In this document: positions 49,026-58,642 of the stretch, piece after piece | How positions within the stretch are numbered: position 1 is the stretch's first letter | How the letters are laid out: every line of letters starts with the position of its first letter | From: Methylophilaceae bacterium | GTDB taxonomy: Bacteria; Pseudomonadota; Gammaproteobacteria; Burkholderiales; Methylophilaceae | Length of the DNA: 64,000 nucleotides | Assembly: GCA_017857755.1 (NCBI GenBank) | Contig: JAFMCM010000004.1 | Span: 1-64,000, forward strand | Direction: 5' to 3' | Made by a program: the position numbers and the translations under genes | Notes under the pieces: generated by a model | Seen by the model: the letters and a program-made list of their open reading frames with translations, nothing else | Database searches by the model: none | What the model was told of the DNA's origin: nothing

Positions 49026-49334
49026 ATGGCAATCAACCAAGAAGAAATCATTATTCAAAGCTTAACACGAACTGGCAAACCCTTCCGTCCCAGCGATTGG
49101 GTTGATCGCATCTGCAGTAGCTACGCTACTTTTGGTGAAGATCGCAAACTACGTTATTCACCCTATCTTAAACCTGAAATGATCGATGGCATTCGCTGCT
49201 TAGCCGTTGATCTGCAGTTAAAAGCAACCAACCCAGATGGTTTTGAAGAACTAATGCAGTTTGCAGAAGAAAATCAATTAAATATCCTCAATAGTGAAGG
49301 CGAATCAATTGCAACACCCGAGAGCAACCTCTAA
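49026..49334 (+). CDS. DUF3579 family protein
   Basis: A 102-residue cytosolic protein with the DUF3579 pattern: EIIIQSLTRTGKPFRPSDWVDRICS at the start, then KLRYSPYLKPEMIDGIRCLAVD and DGFEELMQFAEEN. This family is largely restricted to betaproteobacteria and has no assigned function. It lies 29 bases after the BON lipoprotein gene on the same strand and may share its transcript. Confidence 0.85.
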   Translation: MAINQEEIIIQSLTRTGKPFRPSDWVDRICSSYATFGEDRKLRYSPYLKPEMIDGIRCLAVDLQLKATNPDGFEELMQFAEENQLNILNSEGESIATPESNL

Positions 49335-49339
49335 TAACA

Positions 49340-49846
49340 TTAGCGCATCATTGTCTCTAGGTAGCGTCTAGAGACAATACCGCGCTTAATCTTAAGCAGC
49401 TTACCCTGAGGACTATATAGATAAGTGGTTGGCAACACATCAGCAGACCCAATCTGTTGAATCACAGATGCATTACCTAACACAATAGGGTAAGACATCA
49501 ACATATCATCGACATAGCGCTTTACCGCTTCAACTGACGGATAATCAAACACAACACCAAGCACCACCACATCTTGGCCTTTACGGTCGTCATAAAGTGC
49601 GACTAACTCAGGCACCTCTTCCAAACATGGCGAACACCATGTTGCCCAATAGTTAACAATCACCCATTTACCCCTATATTTACTAAGCTGGTGTGGCGTG
49701 CCAGACAAATCTTCCAATAAAAAATCCGTTTCTGCTATGTGATCTGCTGCAAAAGCAGATAACGTTAATACTAAAGAAATAACACTGAAGCGTAGGCACT
49801 TAACTAAGTAGATATTCAATTCTCCTGCTGAATAATGAGCGTACAT
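49340..49846 (-). CDS. TlpA/ResA-like periplasmic thioredoxin
   Basis: A 168-residue thiol-disulfide protein. The hydrophobic N-terminal stretch (about residues 14-34) is a signal peptide or anchor. The redox motif WATWCSPCLEEVPELV is at about residues 70-85, with a cis-proline in VLPTTYLY. Such proteins reduce periplasmic disulfides, often for cytochrome c or copper-site assembly. The N-terminus is uncertain: the only ATG gives a rather polar 13-residue extension before the signal-like segment, and an AGGAG lies inside it. It converges on the DUF3579 gene five bases apart. Confidence 0.82.
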   Translation of the reverse strand: MYAHYSAGELNIYLVKCLRFSVISLVLTLSAFAADHIAETDFLLEDLSGTPHQLSKYRGKWVIVNYWATWCSPCLEEVPELVALYDDRKGQDVVVLGVVFDYPSVEAVKRYVDDMLMSYPIVLGNASVIQQIGSADVLPTTYLYSPQGKLLKIKRGIVSRRYLETMMR

Positions 49847-49920
49847 CCCTTATCGATACTGCATTTAAACAATTAAAACCAAAATCAATGGTAATAGGGC
49901 TTGATATTACTACTGGGGTA

Positions 49921-49947
49921 TTGTTATACTTCTCAACAAGTTATAAT
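49921..49947 (+). promoter_or_regulatory. Possible promoter of trxA
   Basis: A perfect TATAAT at 49942-49947 has TTGTTA at 49921-49926, though the spacing is only 15 bases. It lies about 115 bases before trxA, so the mRNA would have a long leader. Confidence 0.3.
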
Positions 49948-50063
49948 ATAGCAGTGACGAACAAATACAATCTTTCAAGTTCTTTATATTATTGTCTAGA
50001 AATCCAGCATCTAAATACTTTGTGTATGTCTGGGTTTAACCATATTCATCCGTTGAGGTCCTC

Positions 50064-50390
50064 ATGAGCGAAAAAATCATTCATCTTAGCGATACTAGTT
50101 TTGAAGAACAAGTACTGCAATCACAATTACCCGTTTTAGTCGATTATTGGGCTGAATGGTGCGGTCCATGCAAAATGATTGCGCCCATCTTAGAAGAAGT
50201 GGCTAAAGAATATGGAGGCCGTTTGACAATCGCAAAATTAAATATTGATGACAACTCTCAAACGCCTCCAAAATATGGCATTCGTGGCATCCCTACTTTA
50301 ATGTTGTTTAAGAATGGCAATGTAGAGGCAACCAAAGTTGGCGCTTTATCCAAGTCTCAATTAACAGCATTTATTGATAGTAATATTTAA
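50064..50390 (+). CDS. trxA: TrxA, thioredoxin 1
   Basis: A 108-residue cytosolic disulfide reductase. The active site [13 protein letters not shown] is at residues 28-40, with the cis-proline in RGIPTLMLF. It reduces ribonucleotide reductase and other partners. The order trxA-rho is common in proteobacteria. A GAGG ribosome site precedes the ATG, and a weak terminator separates it from rho. Confidence 0.97.
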   Translation: MSEKIIHLSDTSFEEQVLQSQLPVLVDYWAEWCGPCKMIAPILEEVAKEYGGRLTIAKLNIDDNSQTPPKYGIRGIPTLMLFKNGNVEATKVGALSKSQLTAFIDSNI

Positions 50391-50399
50391 GCAAAATCG

Positions 50400-50427
50400 C
50401 CTAGCTTCAACTGAGATGCTAGGTTTT
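50400..50427 (+). terminator. Weak terminator after trxA
   Basis: A 6-bp stem (CCTAGC / GCTAGG) with a 12-base loop is followed by TTTTCTC. It lies ten bases past the trxA stop and 44 bases before rho. It may also be part of the rho leader. Confidence 0.5.
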
Positions 50428-50470
50428 CTCAATTTCAGTTTGATTAAAACCCCTTCCAGCGAGCTCCCCC

Positions 50471-51733
50471 ATGCACCTTTCCGACCTTAAACATTTACCT
50501 GTTACCGAGCTAGTCGATATGGCTATTGCAGACGGCGTTGATAACGCCAGTCGCATGCGCAAACAAGATGTGATTTTTGCTATTCTAAAAAATAAGGCAA
50601 AAAAAGGTGACAACATCTTTGGTGATGGAACGCTTGAAGTGCTACAGGATGGGTTTGGTTTTTTACGTTCTCCTGACACGTCTTACCTCGCGGGCCCAGG
50701 TGATATTTATGTTTCGCCTTCGCAAATTCGTCGCTTCAATCTGCACACTGGCGACAGTATTCAAGGCGAGATTCGTACACCTAAAGATGGTGAGCGCTAC
50801 ACTGCACTGGTCAAAGTAGACACAGTGAATGGTGAAGCGCCAGAGAACACCAAACATAAAATATTATTTGAAAACTTAACACCCTTATTCCCAACTGAGC
50901 CTTTAACGCTTGAGCGTGACATTAAAGCCGAAGAAAATATTACCAGCCGTGTTATTGATATGATTGCGCCAATTGGTAAAGGTCAACGGGCGCTACTTGT
51001 TGCTAGCCCAAAGAGTGGCAAAACTGTGATGATGCAAAATATCGCACATGCGATTACAGCTAACCACCCTGATGTGACACTCATCGTATTATTAATTGAC
51101 GAACGTCCCGAAGAGGTGACAGAAATGACGCGCTCTGTTAAAGGTGAAGTTGTTGCATCAACCTTTGATGAGCCCGCAGCACGTCATCTGCAAGTGGCAG
51201 AAATGGTCCTAGAAAAAGCGAAGCGATTAGTTGAACATAAAAAAGATGTTGTAATTTTATTAGACTCAATTACCCGTTTAGCACGCGCTTACAACACAGT
51301 TATTCCATCATCAGGAAAAGTGCTTACTGGCGGCGTTGATGCAAATGCATTACACAAACCCAAACGCTTCTTTGGAGCTGCTCGAAATATAGAGGAAGGC
51401 GGCTCGCTCACTATTATCGCAACAGCGCTAGTTGATACTGGGTCGCGTATGGACGATGTGATTTACGAAGAGTTTAAAGGCACAGGCAATATGGAGATTC
51501 ACTTAGATCGCCGTATGGCAGAAAAACGAATTTACCCTGCAATTAACGTAAACAAATCAAGCACTCGTCGCGAAGAGCTATTAATTGAAAAAGATGTTTT
51601 ACAAAAAATATGGGTGCTTCGTAAACTATTGTACCCAATGGATGATTTAGAAGCGATGGAGTTCTTACTTGATAAAATTAAGCAAACGAAAAACAATGCA
51701 GACTTCTTTGATAGCATGCGTCGCGGCGGTTAA
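50471..51733 (+). CDS. rho: Rho, transcription termination factor
   Basis: Hexameric RNA helicase that ends transcription at C-rich sites. The N-terminal domain has [15 protein letters not shown], the RNA-binding cold-shock domain has [20 protein letters not shown], the P-loop reads SPKSGKT near residue 178 (where enterics have PPKAGKT), and the R-loop and Q-loop blocks [22 protein letters not shown] are intact. Length 420. No clear ribosome site precedes the ATG, consistent with low, self-limited expression known for rho. The possible Rho site in the leuA leader would be one of its targets. Confidence 0.97.
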   Translation: MHLSDLKHLPVTELVDMAIADGVDNASRMRKQDVIFAILKNKAKKGDNIFGDGTLEVLQDGFGFLRSPDTSYLAGPGDIYVSPSQIRRFNLHTGDSIQGEIRTPKDGERYTALVKVDTVNGEAPENTKHKILFENLTPLFPTEPLTLERDIKAEENITSRVIDMIAPIGKGQRALLVASPKSGKTVMMQNIAHAITANHPDVTLIVLLIDERPEEVTEMTRSVKGEVVASTFDEPAARHLQVAEMVLEKAKRLVEHKKDVVILLDSITRLARAYNTVIPSSGKVLTGGVDANALHKPKRFFGAARNIEEGGSLTIIATALVDTGSRMDDVIYEEFKGTGNMEIHLDRRMAEKRIYPAINVNKSSTRREELLIEKDVLQKIWVLRKLLYPMDDLEAMEFLLDKIKQTKNNADFFDSMRRGG

Positions 51734-51866
51734 GCACGCATCACTGCAAAAAACAAACTATTTTTGCTTGCTTAGCCATTTAAAAACCAATACAATGCTG
51801 TGCTCTAGAAAAAGAATTTTATTTAGTCGTTTAATTGTGACTAACAAACAAAGATAAGGTTATATT

Positions 51867-52109
51867 ATGAAAGATGGTATCCACCCTGAATATAGAGAAG
51901 TCGTGTTCCAAGATATTGGTGCAGATTTCAGCTTTATAACTCGCTCTACCATTGCTGCTAAAGACACCATCAAATGGGAAGACGGTAATGAATATCCATT
52001 AGTTAAGATTGAGGTTTCATCAAAATCTCACCCTTTCTACACAGGTAAGCAAGTGATTTTAGATACTGCTGGTCGTGTTGATAAATTCCGTAAAAAATAT
52101 GGCATGTAA
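51867..52109 (+). CDS. rpmE2: Ribosomal protein L31, type B
   Basis: An 80-residue large-subunit protein. It starts [17 protein letters not shown] and ends KFRKKYGM. It lacks the two CxxC-type zinc-binding cysteine pairs of the standard L31, which marks the zinc-free type B. Type B proteins are often induced in zinc shortage, but in many betaproteobacteria type B is the only L31; this window does not tell. A strong terminator follows. Confidence 0.95.
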   Translation: MKDGIHPEYREVVFQDIGADFSFITRSTIAAKDTIKWEDGNEYPLVKIEVSSKSHPFYTGKQVILDTAGRVDKFRKKYGM

Positions 52110-52130
52110 ACTAAACTTTATGTTTAGTCA

Positions 52131-52155
52131 AAAGGCAGCTTGGCTGCCTTTTTTT
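52131..52155 (+). terminator. Rho-independent terminator of rpmE2
   Basis: A 9-bp stem (AAAGGCAGC / GCTGCCTTT) with a TTG loop is followed by a run of T interrupted only at its end. It begins 22 bases after the L31 stop codon. Confidence 0.9.
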
Positions 52156-52273
52156 ATTGATAGAACACATGGCATGACACAGTGTTAAAATAGGCTAGAT
52201 GTAACAAATTTCTAGCCATTTATTTAACAACATCATTAATACCAAATCATCCAGGTTACTTAATAGACAATAT

Positions 52274-53923
52274 ATGCGCTTCAATCTTGAACATGACTGG
52301 CAAGGTAATATATCAACCCCGCGCGCCAAGGTGGGTGAGCGAGCTAAAATACGCCTACTGATTGCCTTGTGTGCCGTTTGGTTATTAATAGGCCTGACTG
52401 GTCATGACCCTTGGAAGCCATTAGAATCTACTGCGATTAGCACCATCAAAGACATTTTAGACCATAGTAATTTTGTTGCGCCAACAGCTGCGAGTAACAA
52501 TCAACTAGAGAATCCACCACTTTATTACTTAAGTGCCGCTTTATCAGCAAAAGCATTAAGTGGATTATTACCACTACATGACGGGGCTCGTATTGCATCT
52601 GGTATCTGGATGCTATTGACCCTCGTCATCATGGGCATGACAGGCCGTGAACTTTGGGGGAAAGGCTTAGGACGGCAAACCAGTTTTATTTTTATTGGCT
52701 CAATTGGATTAGTCATCAGTGCTCACACTATTTCGCCTGAGGTTTCTGCTTTAACTGGTGTTGCAACTTGTTTTTATGCGCTAGCATTAGCCAAGAGACG
52801 GCCCTATAGAGCGAGCGTTCTGTTAGGTTTAGGTATGTCTGTTGGCTTTTTATCAACTGGCCTATTACCCACAAGCATCGTCCTGCTATGTGGCCTTGCG
52901 TTACCAATATGCTTTAGCAATTGGCGTAGCGTTAGTTTTGCTAAGGTAGCGGGGATTGCTGTGTTAATTGCTGGCTTTATCATTTTGAGCTGGATATTAC
53001 TCTGCTATAAACAAGCGCCATCTGCATTTAATACATGGTGGACTAATGCAACGTCGAATTTTCAACAATTCCATTTTTATTTTTTAAATCTACTCCTTTG
53101 GTATGCGTGGCCGTCCTTACCACTTGCGCTGTGGGGCTTGTGGCGTCACAAATCCAATCTGTTACATCAAGCAAGATATCAGTTGTGCATCACTTTCTTT
53201 GTCGCCGCCTTCGTCTGCATTAGCTTACTTGGCCAAAGCAAAGACATCTACGCAATGCCGCTGCTGATTCCATTAACAGCATTAGCAGGCGTTAGCATAG
53301 AAACTTTAAAACGTGGTGCTGCTAGCGCCCTGAACTGGTTTGGCTTAATTCTTTTTGGTTTTATGGCATTCTTAATCTGGTTAGGTTGGGGTGCGATGAT
53401 GTCTGGTAACCCAGCCAAACTGAAAGAACGTTTAATCTTTTTATCTGGATTAACGAAACTCAACTTCAATATACTCGCTTTTGTACTTGCTTCTGCCATA
53501 ACGCTTATTTGGTTATTTGCGTTCTTACGTTCACAACGCTCTAATCGTGCAGCTGCAACCAATTGGGCAATAGGGATTACTTGCGTATGGACACTATTGA
53601 TGACATTGTGGCTACCCATGATTAACTCAGCGCGCAGTTACGGTGATGTATTTAACAGCCTTAAAAGTGTGTTACCGAGTGACTACTCTTGCCTTGCAAC
53701 TGATGGTGTTGGTGGCGCTCAACTAGAATTACTGCACTATTACACCAATATCAAACCGTATCCTCACTTTACTGAAGCCAGTAAAAACTGTGATTTATAC
53801 CTAGTCCAAGATGAGAAAAACCAGAGGGCAATCGTACTTGGTAGTGATTGGCGTGAAATCTGGCGTGGAAAGCGCATCAGTGAGCGTAAAGAACGCTTTA
53901 GATTATTTCATCAATCGCACTAA
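52274..53923 (+). CDS. GT-C family glycosyltransferase (ArnT-like)
   Basis: A 549-residue integral membrane protein with about 12 hydrophobic segments. The first periplasmic loop has LTGHDPWKPLEST, with the Asp and Glu that form the acceptor site in ArnT and protein mannosyltransferases, and later NQLENPPLYYLSAA. The C-terminal part (about 460-549) is soluble, as in ArnT. Such enzymes move a sugar from a polyprenyl phosphate carrier to lipid A or protein. The substrate is unknown. Its stop codon overlaps the convergent TauE/SafE gene by four bases. Confidence 0.75.
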   Translation: MRFNLEHDWQGNISTPRAKVGERAKIRLLIALCAVWLLIGLTGHDPWKPLESTAISTIKDILDHSNFVAPTAASNNQLENPPLYYLSAALSAKALSGLLPLHDGARIASGIWMLLTLVIMGMTGRELWGKGLGRQTSFIFIGSIGLVISAHTISPEVSALTGVATCFYALALAKRRPYRASVLLGLGMSVGFLSTGLLPTSIVLLCGLALPICFSNWRSVSFAKVAGIAVLIAGFIILSWILLCYKQAPSAFNTWWTNATSNFQQFHFYFLNLLLWYAWPSLPLALWGLWRHKSNLLHQARYQLCITFFVAAFVCISLLGQSKDIYAMPLLIPLTALAGVSIETLKRGAASALNWFGLILFGFMAFLIWLGWGAMMSGNPAKLKERLIFLSGLTKLNFNILAFVLASAITLIWLFAFLRSQRSNRAAATNWAIGITCVWTLLMTLWLPMINSARSYGDVFNSLKSVLPSDYSCLATDGVGGAQLELLHYYTNIKPYPHFTEASKNCDLYLVQDEKNQRAIVLGSDWREIWRGKRISERKERFRLFHQSH

Positions 53924-54672
53924 GCCGTTGCGACCATTTTAATACCAGCCACAACTAACACGAGCGCAAGCAATTGCCTTATTGTCGGGTTGGCTAAACG
54001 ACGACTACCAAATTCTGCACCAATTAATCCACCAGCAACAGCAGACAGCGCCCAATAAAGCAGGCCTGTTGGTAAGACGTAATCTTTTGTTAGCACACCA
54101 GCCAAACCCGATATAGAATTAACCAAAATAAAGGCAGCAGCAATTCCAGAAATCGTTTTGGTTTCGGCCCAGTTCATCAGTATCAAGATTGGACTCAGAA
54201 AAATTCCACCACCAACGCCAGTCAACCCAGACAACAAACCTAAAACCGCACCCATAATCATTAACGATTGTTTTTTTGGGCCTTCTTGCCTCATCTTTGG
54301 CACAAGCTTTGCGCGTGTAAAGATTTGCCAAGCAGCAATAATCAAAACCAAACCAACAACGTGTTTGTAAATATACGTAGGGAGCAAAACTAATCCACCG
54401 ATAAAGGCAAAAGGAATTGAGCCTGCGATAATAGGCAATAAAAGTTGCCAAGAGAATGCTTTGACACGATAGAACTTATACAAAGCGATACTGCTGACCA
54501 GCACATTCATCATCAGTGCTGCAGGACGCATACTTTCAGGTGCTACACTTAGCAAGGCCATCACAGCCAAATAACCAGATGCTCCTCCATGTCCAACTGA
54601 AGCATAAAGCAAAGCGGCAAAAAAGATCAGTGGTACAATCAGCATGCTTGTTGGAAAAAAATCCATCAACAA
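53920..54672 (-). CDS. TauE/SafE (TSUP) family permease
   Basis: A 250-residue membrane protein with about eight spans in two repeats. The first has LLYASVGHGGASGYLAVMALL and the second GLLSGLTGVGGGIFLSPILIL, both family marks. TSUP permeases move sulfite, sulfoacetate or other anions. It starts two bases after fdsD, at the end of the formate dehydrogenase operon, so a role tied to formate or to sulfur supply for FdhD is possible but unproven. Confidence 0.85.
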   Translation of the reverse strand: MLMDFFPTSMLIVPLIFFAALLYASVGHGGASGYLAVMALLSVAPESMRPAALMMNVLVSSIALYKFYRVKAFSWQLLLPIIAGSIPFAFIGGLVLLPTYIYKHVVGLVLIIAAWQIFTRAKLVPKMRQEGPKKQSLMIMGAVLGLLSGLTGVGGGIFLSPILILMNWAETKTISGIAAAFILVNSISGLAGVLTKDYVLPTGLLYWALSAVAGGLIGAEFGSRRLANPTIRQLLALVLVVAGIKMVATA

Positions 54673-54674
54673 AC

Positions 54675-54890
54675 TTAAGCTAGGTGCTGTTTGATGGCAT
54701 CCGCAACTCTAGGATGCAACCCTGCCCCTTGATGCTGAGCTACATGTGCCACGATAGAATGAATCATCACAGAATTCCAAAAACTGTGTAGGTGATTCGC
54801 AATCCCTTGTATTGCTTCTGCATCACTCGGATAAGCTTCAAAAAAGTCACCGATTTGATTTGCCATTGCTATTAATTTTTCTGTTTCCAT
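54675..54890 (-). CDS. fdsD: FdsD, formate dehydrogenase delta subunit
   Basis: A 71-residue protein with the FdsD pattern: KLIAMANQIGDFFEAYPSD, GIANHLHSFWNSVM, and a C-terminal LHPRVADAIKQHL. It is a small subunit of NAD-dependent molybdenum formate dehydrogenases, needed for activity in relatives. It lies two bases after fdhD and two before the permease gene, so all three are co-translated. Confidence 0.93.
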   Translation of the reverse strand: METEKLIAMANQIGDFFEAYPSDAEAIQGIANHLHSFWNSVMIHSIVAHVAQHQGAGLHPRVADAIKQHLA

Positions 54891-54892
54891 TC

Positions 54893-55717
54893 CTATTCCA
54901 TCATTCTATTGGCGTGACTGTAGACCACACATTGCTGACCTCTTACAAAACCTAATACCGTAATGCCATACTCTTCAGCAATACGTACTGCCAAACCTGT
55001 AGGCGCAGATATAGCAGCTAATACATCAAAGCCAACCATTGCTACTTTTTGCACCATTTCATAGCTGGCCCGACTTGAAGTTAATATAAACCCGCCTGTA
55101 ATAGCTTGTTTAGATAGTACACCAATCAATTTATCTAACGCATTGTGCCTGCCTACATCTTCCCGCACATAAGCAATATCACCTGCAGCATCAGCCCACG
55201 CACAAGCATGTGTCGCACCAGTTTTAAAACGTAAGCTTTGTTTTGTTCGTATACCATCATATGCTTTAAAAATACTGCGCATACTCAGTTGACCCGTTAA
55301 CTGTTGATTCGCATCACGGTCAGGTAAACGAAAAACTTGCGTCAAACTTTCAGCACCACAGAGGCCACAACCAGTTCGACCTGCTAAGTTACGTCTATGC
55401 TCTTTAAGCAAAGCAAAACGTTGACTCGAAACTGCTAAATGCAACTCAATCCCGTGGCTTTGTTGCTGCACTTCTATGCCATATAACTCACTTTTATCTT
55501 GCAAAATGCCTTCTGTTAACGAAAATCCCAATGCAAAATCTTCCAAATCGTGCGGCGTTGCCAACATAACTGCATGTGACACCCCGTTGTAAACTAATGC
55601 AATTGGCACTTCTTCAGCTAAAGTGTCGCTGACGGAAGAAAACACTCCATCATGCCAACGCTTGACGTCATATTGATTTGAGGGCGCACTAATATCTGGA
55701 GCGAACCTTATTTTCAT
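54893..55717 (-). CDS. fdhD: FdhD (FdsC), formate dehydrogenase sulfurtransferase
   Basis: A 274-residue accessory protein that transfers sulfur from IscS to the molybdenum cofactor before it is placed in FdsA. The loop RTGCGLCGAESLTQ (near residue 110-125) holds the two redox-active cysteines, and FILTSSRASYEMVQK and YVREDVGRHNALDKL bind bis-MGD. Length is normal. In Cupriavidus-type operons the same gene is called fdsC. Its position between fdsA and fdsD is standard. Confidence 0.95.
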   Translation of the reverse strand: MKIRFAPDISAPSNQYDVKRWHDGVFSSVSDTLAEEVPIALVYNGVSHAVMLATPHDLEDFALGFSLTEGILQDKSELYGIEVQQQSHGIELHLAVSSQRFALLKEHRRNLAGRTGCGLCGAESLTQVFRLPDRDANQQLTGQLSMRSIFKAYDGIRTKQSLRFKTGATHACAWADAAGDIAYVREDVGRHNALDKLIGVLSKQAITGGFILTSSRASYEMVQKVAMVGFDVLAAISAPTGLAVRIAEEYGITVLGFVRGQQCVVYSHANRMME

Positions 55718-55724
55718 TTACGCC

Positions 55725-58622
55725 TTATTCAACAACAGCTGGCTTGGCTGGCAATATACCAGTCAGTTCAATTTGCGACTCACTAAATTTTTTATATTCT
55801 TTCTGCCATTCGGAAACTTGCGTTACTTTTTTCACCTGCACCGCTGTTACTTTGTATTCAGGGCAGTTGGTTGCCCAATCTGTGTTGTCCGTCGTAATCA
55901 CATTTGCTCCTGATTCCGGGTGATGGAAAGTAGTGTAAACCACACCTGGCTGTACACGCTCAGTGACGACTGCTCGCAGCACCGTTTCCCCAGAACGACT
56001 ACTAATGCCAACCCAATCACCTGCTTGAATGGCACGCTCTTCTGCATCATGAGGGTGCATCTCAATCACATCTTCATGATGCCAAGCTACGTTTTTCGTG
56101 CGTCTAGATTGCGCACCAACATTGTATTGACTCAGAATACGCCCCGTCGTCAGAATTAATGGATATTTTCCATTTACCTTCTCAGTCGTTGGAATATATT
56201 GCGTAACAAAGAACTTACCTTTGCCTCGCACAAACTCATCCACATGCATTGTTGGTGTACCAGAAGGAGCCTCATCATTACATGGCCATTGTATGCTACC
56301 TAACTCATCAAGCTTTTTAAAACTCACCCCTTTAAAAGTTGGCGTTAGCGCTGCAATTTCATCCATAATCTCACTTGCATGGTTATATTGCATTGGATAA
56401 CCCAAAGCGGCAGATAATTTAGCCGTAATTTCCCAATCTTCCATGCCATTTTTAGGCGTCATTACTTTTCTAACAGGAGAAATACGGCGCTCTGCATTAG
56501 TAAACGTGCCATTTTTCTCTAAAAATGACGCTCCTGGGAAGAACACATGAGCAAACATCGCTGTTTCATTCAAAAACAAGTCTTGTACAATGACACACTC
56601 CATGCTTTCTAAAGCATGCGTAACATGTTGTGTATCGGGGTCAGACTGCGCAATATCCTCACCTACACAATAAAGCGCTTTAAAGCTACCTTCAGCAGCC
56701 AAATCTAACATATTAGGAATACGTAAACCTGGATCTGCGCTCAATTTTACACCCCAAGCAGATTCAAACTCTGCACGAGCCTCATCATTTTGCACATGAC
56801 GATAACCTGGAAACTCATGTGGCATAGAACCCATATCGCATGAACCCTGCACATTGTTCTGACCACGCATGGGATTAACGCCCACACCCTCACGACCAAC
56901 GTTTCCAGTTGCCATGGCTAGGTTAGCAATACCCATAACGGCTGTTGAACCTTGACTGTGCTCCGTGACACCCAAACCGTAGTAGATGGAAGCATTGCCG
57001 CCTGTTGCAAACAGACGTGCCGCCTCACGCACTTTTACAGCATCAACACCGAGCTCTTTTTCCAACGCTTCTGGTGAGTTCTCAGGCTTAGCTACAAAAT
57101 CTCGCCAAACAAGGAACGAATCCCACTCACATCGCTCTTTGACGAAGTCTTCTTTCACCAGTCCTTCAGTCACCACAACATGTGCCATCGCTGAAATCAA
57201 AGCAACATTGGTACCAGGTCGTAAATTTAGATGATAATCAGCGCGGATATGCGGCGAGCTCTCCACTAAGTCAATTGCACGCGGGTCAGCAATAATCAGC
57301 TTGGCACCCTCCCGTAGACGACGCTTCATTTGTGAACCAAATACAGGATGTGCATCCGTTGGATTTGACCCCATCACAAAAATCACATCGGACTTCATCA
57401 CGGAATCAAACGTTTGCGTACCTGCAGACTCACCCAGTGTTTGTTTTAAACCATACCCTGTTGGACTGTGACAAACACGTGCACAAGTATCTACATTATT
57501 ACTGCCAAAAACAGCACGGACTAACTTCTGGGTGACATACACTTCTTCATTCGTACAACGTGACGAAGTGATACCTCCAACAGCATCTTTACCATATTTA
57601 GCTTGAATCCGTTTAATTTCATTTGCGGCATAAGCAATGGCTTCATCCCAACCCACTTGTTGCCACTCATCATGAATACTTTTACGAATCATAGGTGTCG
57701 TAATACGGTCTTGATGGGTTGCATAACCCCATGCGAAGCGGCCTTTAACGCAAGAATGTCCATGATTAGCACCACCGTCTTTATTCGGCGTCATGCGCAC
57801 AACTTCTTCACCTTTCATTTCTGCATCAAAACTACAACCAACGCCACAATACGCACAAGTCGTATTCACTTTATGCTCTGGCGTACCCGCCTCAATGACA
57901 GTTTTTTCCATCAAAGTAGCTGTAGGACACGCCTGAACACAAGCGCCACAAGAGACACATTCTGAATCCATAAAGTCTAAATTGCCCGCCGACACTTTAC
58001 TCTCAAAACCACGAGCTTGAATGGTTAATGCAAAAGTCCCTTGTGTTTCCTCACAAGCGCGCACACACCGTGAGCACACAATACATTTGGATGGGTCAAA
58101 AGTGAAGTAAGGATTACTCTCGTCTTTCTCTGCTTTTAGATGATTCTCACCTTCGTAGCCGTAACGGACTTCACGCAAGCCGACTGCACCTGCCATATCT
58201 TGCAATTCACAATCACCATTTGCTGAGCAAGTAAGGCAATCTAAAGGATGGTCGGAAATGTAAAGTTCCATGACGCCACGACGTGTATCAGCTAGAGCTT
58301 TAGTCTGAGTTTTAACCTTAATACCTTCCGCAACTGGCGTCGTACAGGAGGCTGGCATCCCGCGACGACCTTCAATCTCAACCAAGCATAATCGACAAGA
58401 ACCAAATGGTTCAAGAGAATCGGTTGCACATAATTTTGGCACTGTCACCCCACCTAACTGTGCGGCGTGCATAATCGATGTCCCCTCTGGCACAGTGACT
58501 TCTATACCGTCAATATTAAGCGTCACCAGAGTGTCACTCTGTTTTTTAGGTGTGCCATAATCTTTTGCAGGATCGTATTTCAAGGCATTAGGTTTTACCG
58601 CAGTATATTTAATATCATCCAT
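55725..58622 (-). CDS. fdsA: FdsA, NAD-dependent formate dehydrogenase alpha subunit
   Basis: A 965-residue catalytic subunit that oxidises formate to CO2 at a bis-MGD molybdenum (or tungsten) centre. The N-terminus has a [2Fe-2S] domain (LCATDSLEPFGSCRLCLVEI), a His/Cys cluster (HPLDCLTCSANGDCELQ), then two [4Fe-4S] ferredoxin clusters (CIVCSRCVRACEE and CVSCGACVQACPT) and a further one (CAYCGVGCSF). Cys384 in CARVCHSPT is the Mo ligand, followed by His385. Length matches soluble Fds enzymes. It ends the methanol oxidation chain in methylotrophs, producing NADH. Confidence 0.97.
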   Translation of the reverse strand: MDDIKYTAVKPNALKYDPAKDYGTPKKQSDTLVTLNIDGIEVTVPEGTSIMHAAQLGGVTVPKLCATDSLEPFGSCRLCLVEIEGRRGMPASCTTPVAEGIKVKTQTKALADTRRGVMELYISDHPLDCLTCSANGDCELQDMAGAVGLREVRYGYEGENHLKAEKDESNPYFTFDPSKCIVCSRCVRACEETQGTFALTIQARGFESKVSAGNLDFMDSECVSCGACVQACPTATLMEKTVIEAGTPEHKVNTTCAYCGVGCSFDAEMKGEEVVRMTPNKDGGANHGHSCVKGRFAWGYATHQDRITTPMIRKSIHDEWQQVGWDEAIAYAANEIKRIQAKYGKDAVGGITSSRCTNEEVYVTQKLVRAVFGSNNVDTCARVCHSPTGYGLKQTLGESAGTQTFDSVMKSDVIFVMGSNPTDAHPVFGSQMKRRLREGAKLIIADPRAIDLVESSPHIRADYHLNLRPGTNVALISAMAHVVVTEGLVKEDFVKERCEWDSFLVWRDFVAKPENSPEALEKELGVDAVKVREAARLFATGGNASIYYGLGVTEHSQGSTAVMGIANLAMATGNVGREGVGVNPMRGQNNVQGSCDMGSMPHEFPGYRHVQNDEARAEFESAWGVKLSADPGLRIPNMLDLAAEGSFKALYCVGEDIAQSDPDTQHVTHALESMECVIVQDLFLNETAMFAHVFFPGASFLEKNGTFTNAERRISPVRKVMTPKNGMEDWEITAKLSAALGYPMQYNHASEIMDEIAALTPTFKGVSFKKLDELGSIQWPCNDEAPSGTPTMHVDEFVRGKGKFFVTQYIPTTEKVNGKYPLILTTGRILSQYNVGAQSRRTKNVAWHHEDVIEMHPHDAEERAIQAGDWVGISSRSGETVLRAVVTERVQPGVVYTTFHHPESGANVITTDNTDWATNCPEYKVTAVQVKKVTQVSEWQKEYKKFSESQIELTGILPAKPAVVE

Positions 58623-58642
58623 GATGCTATCCTTAGTCGCCG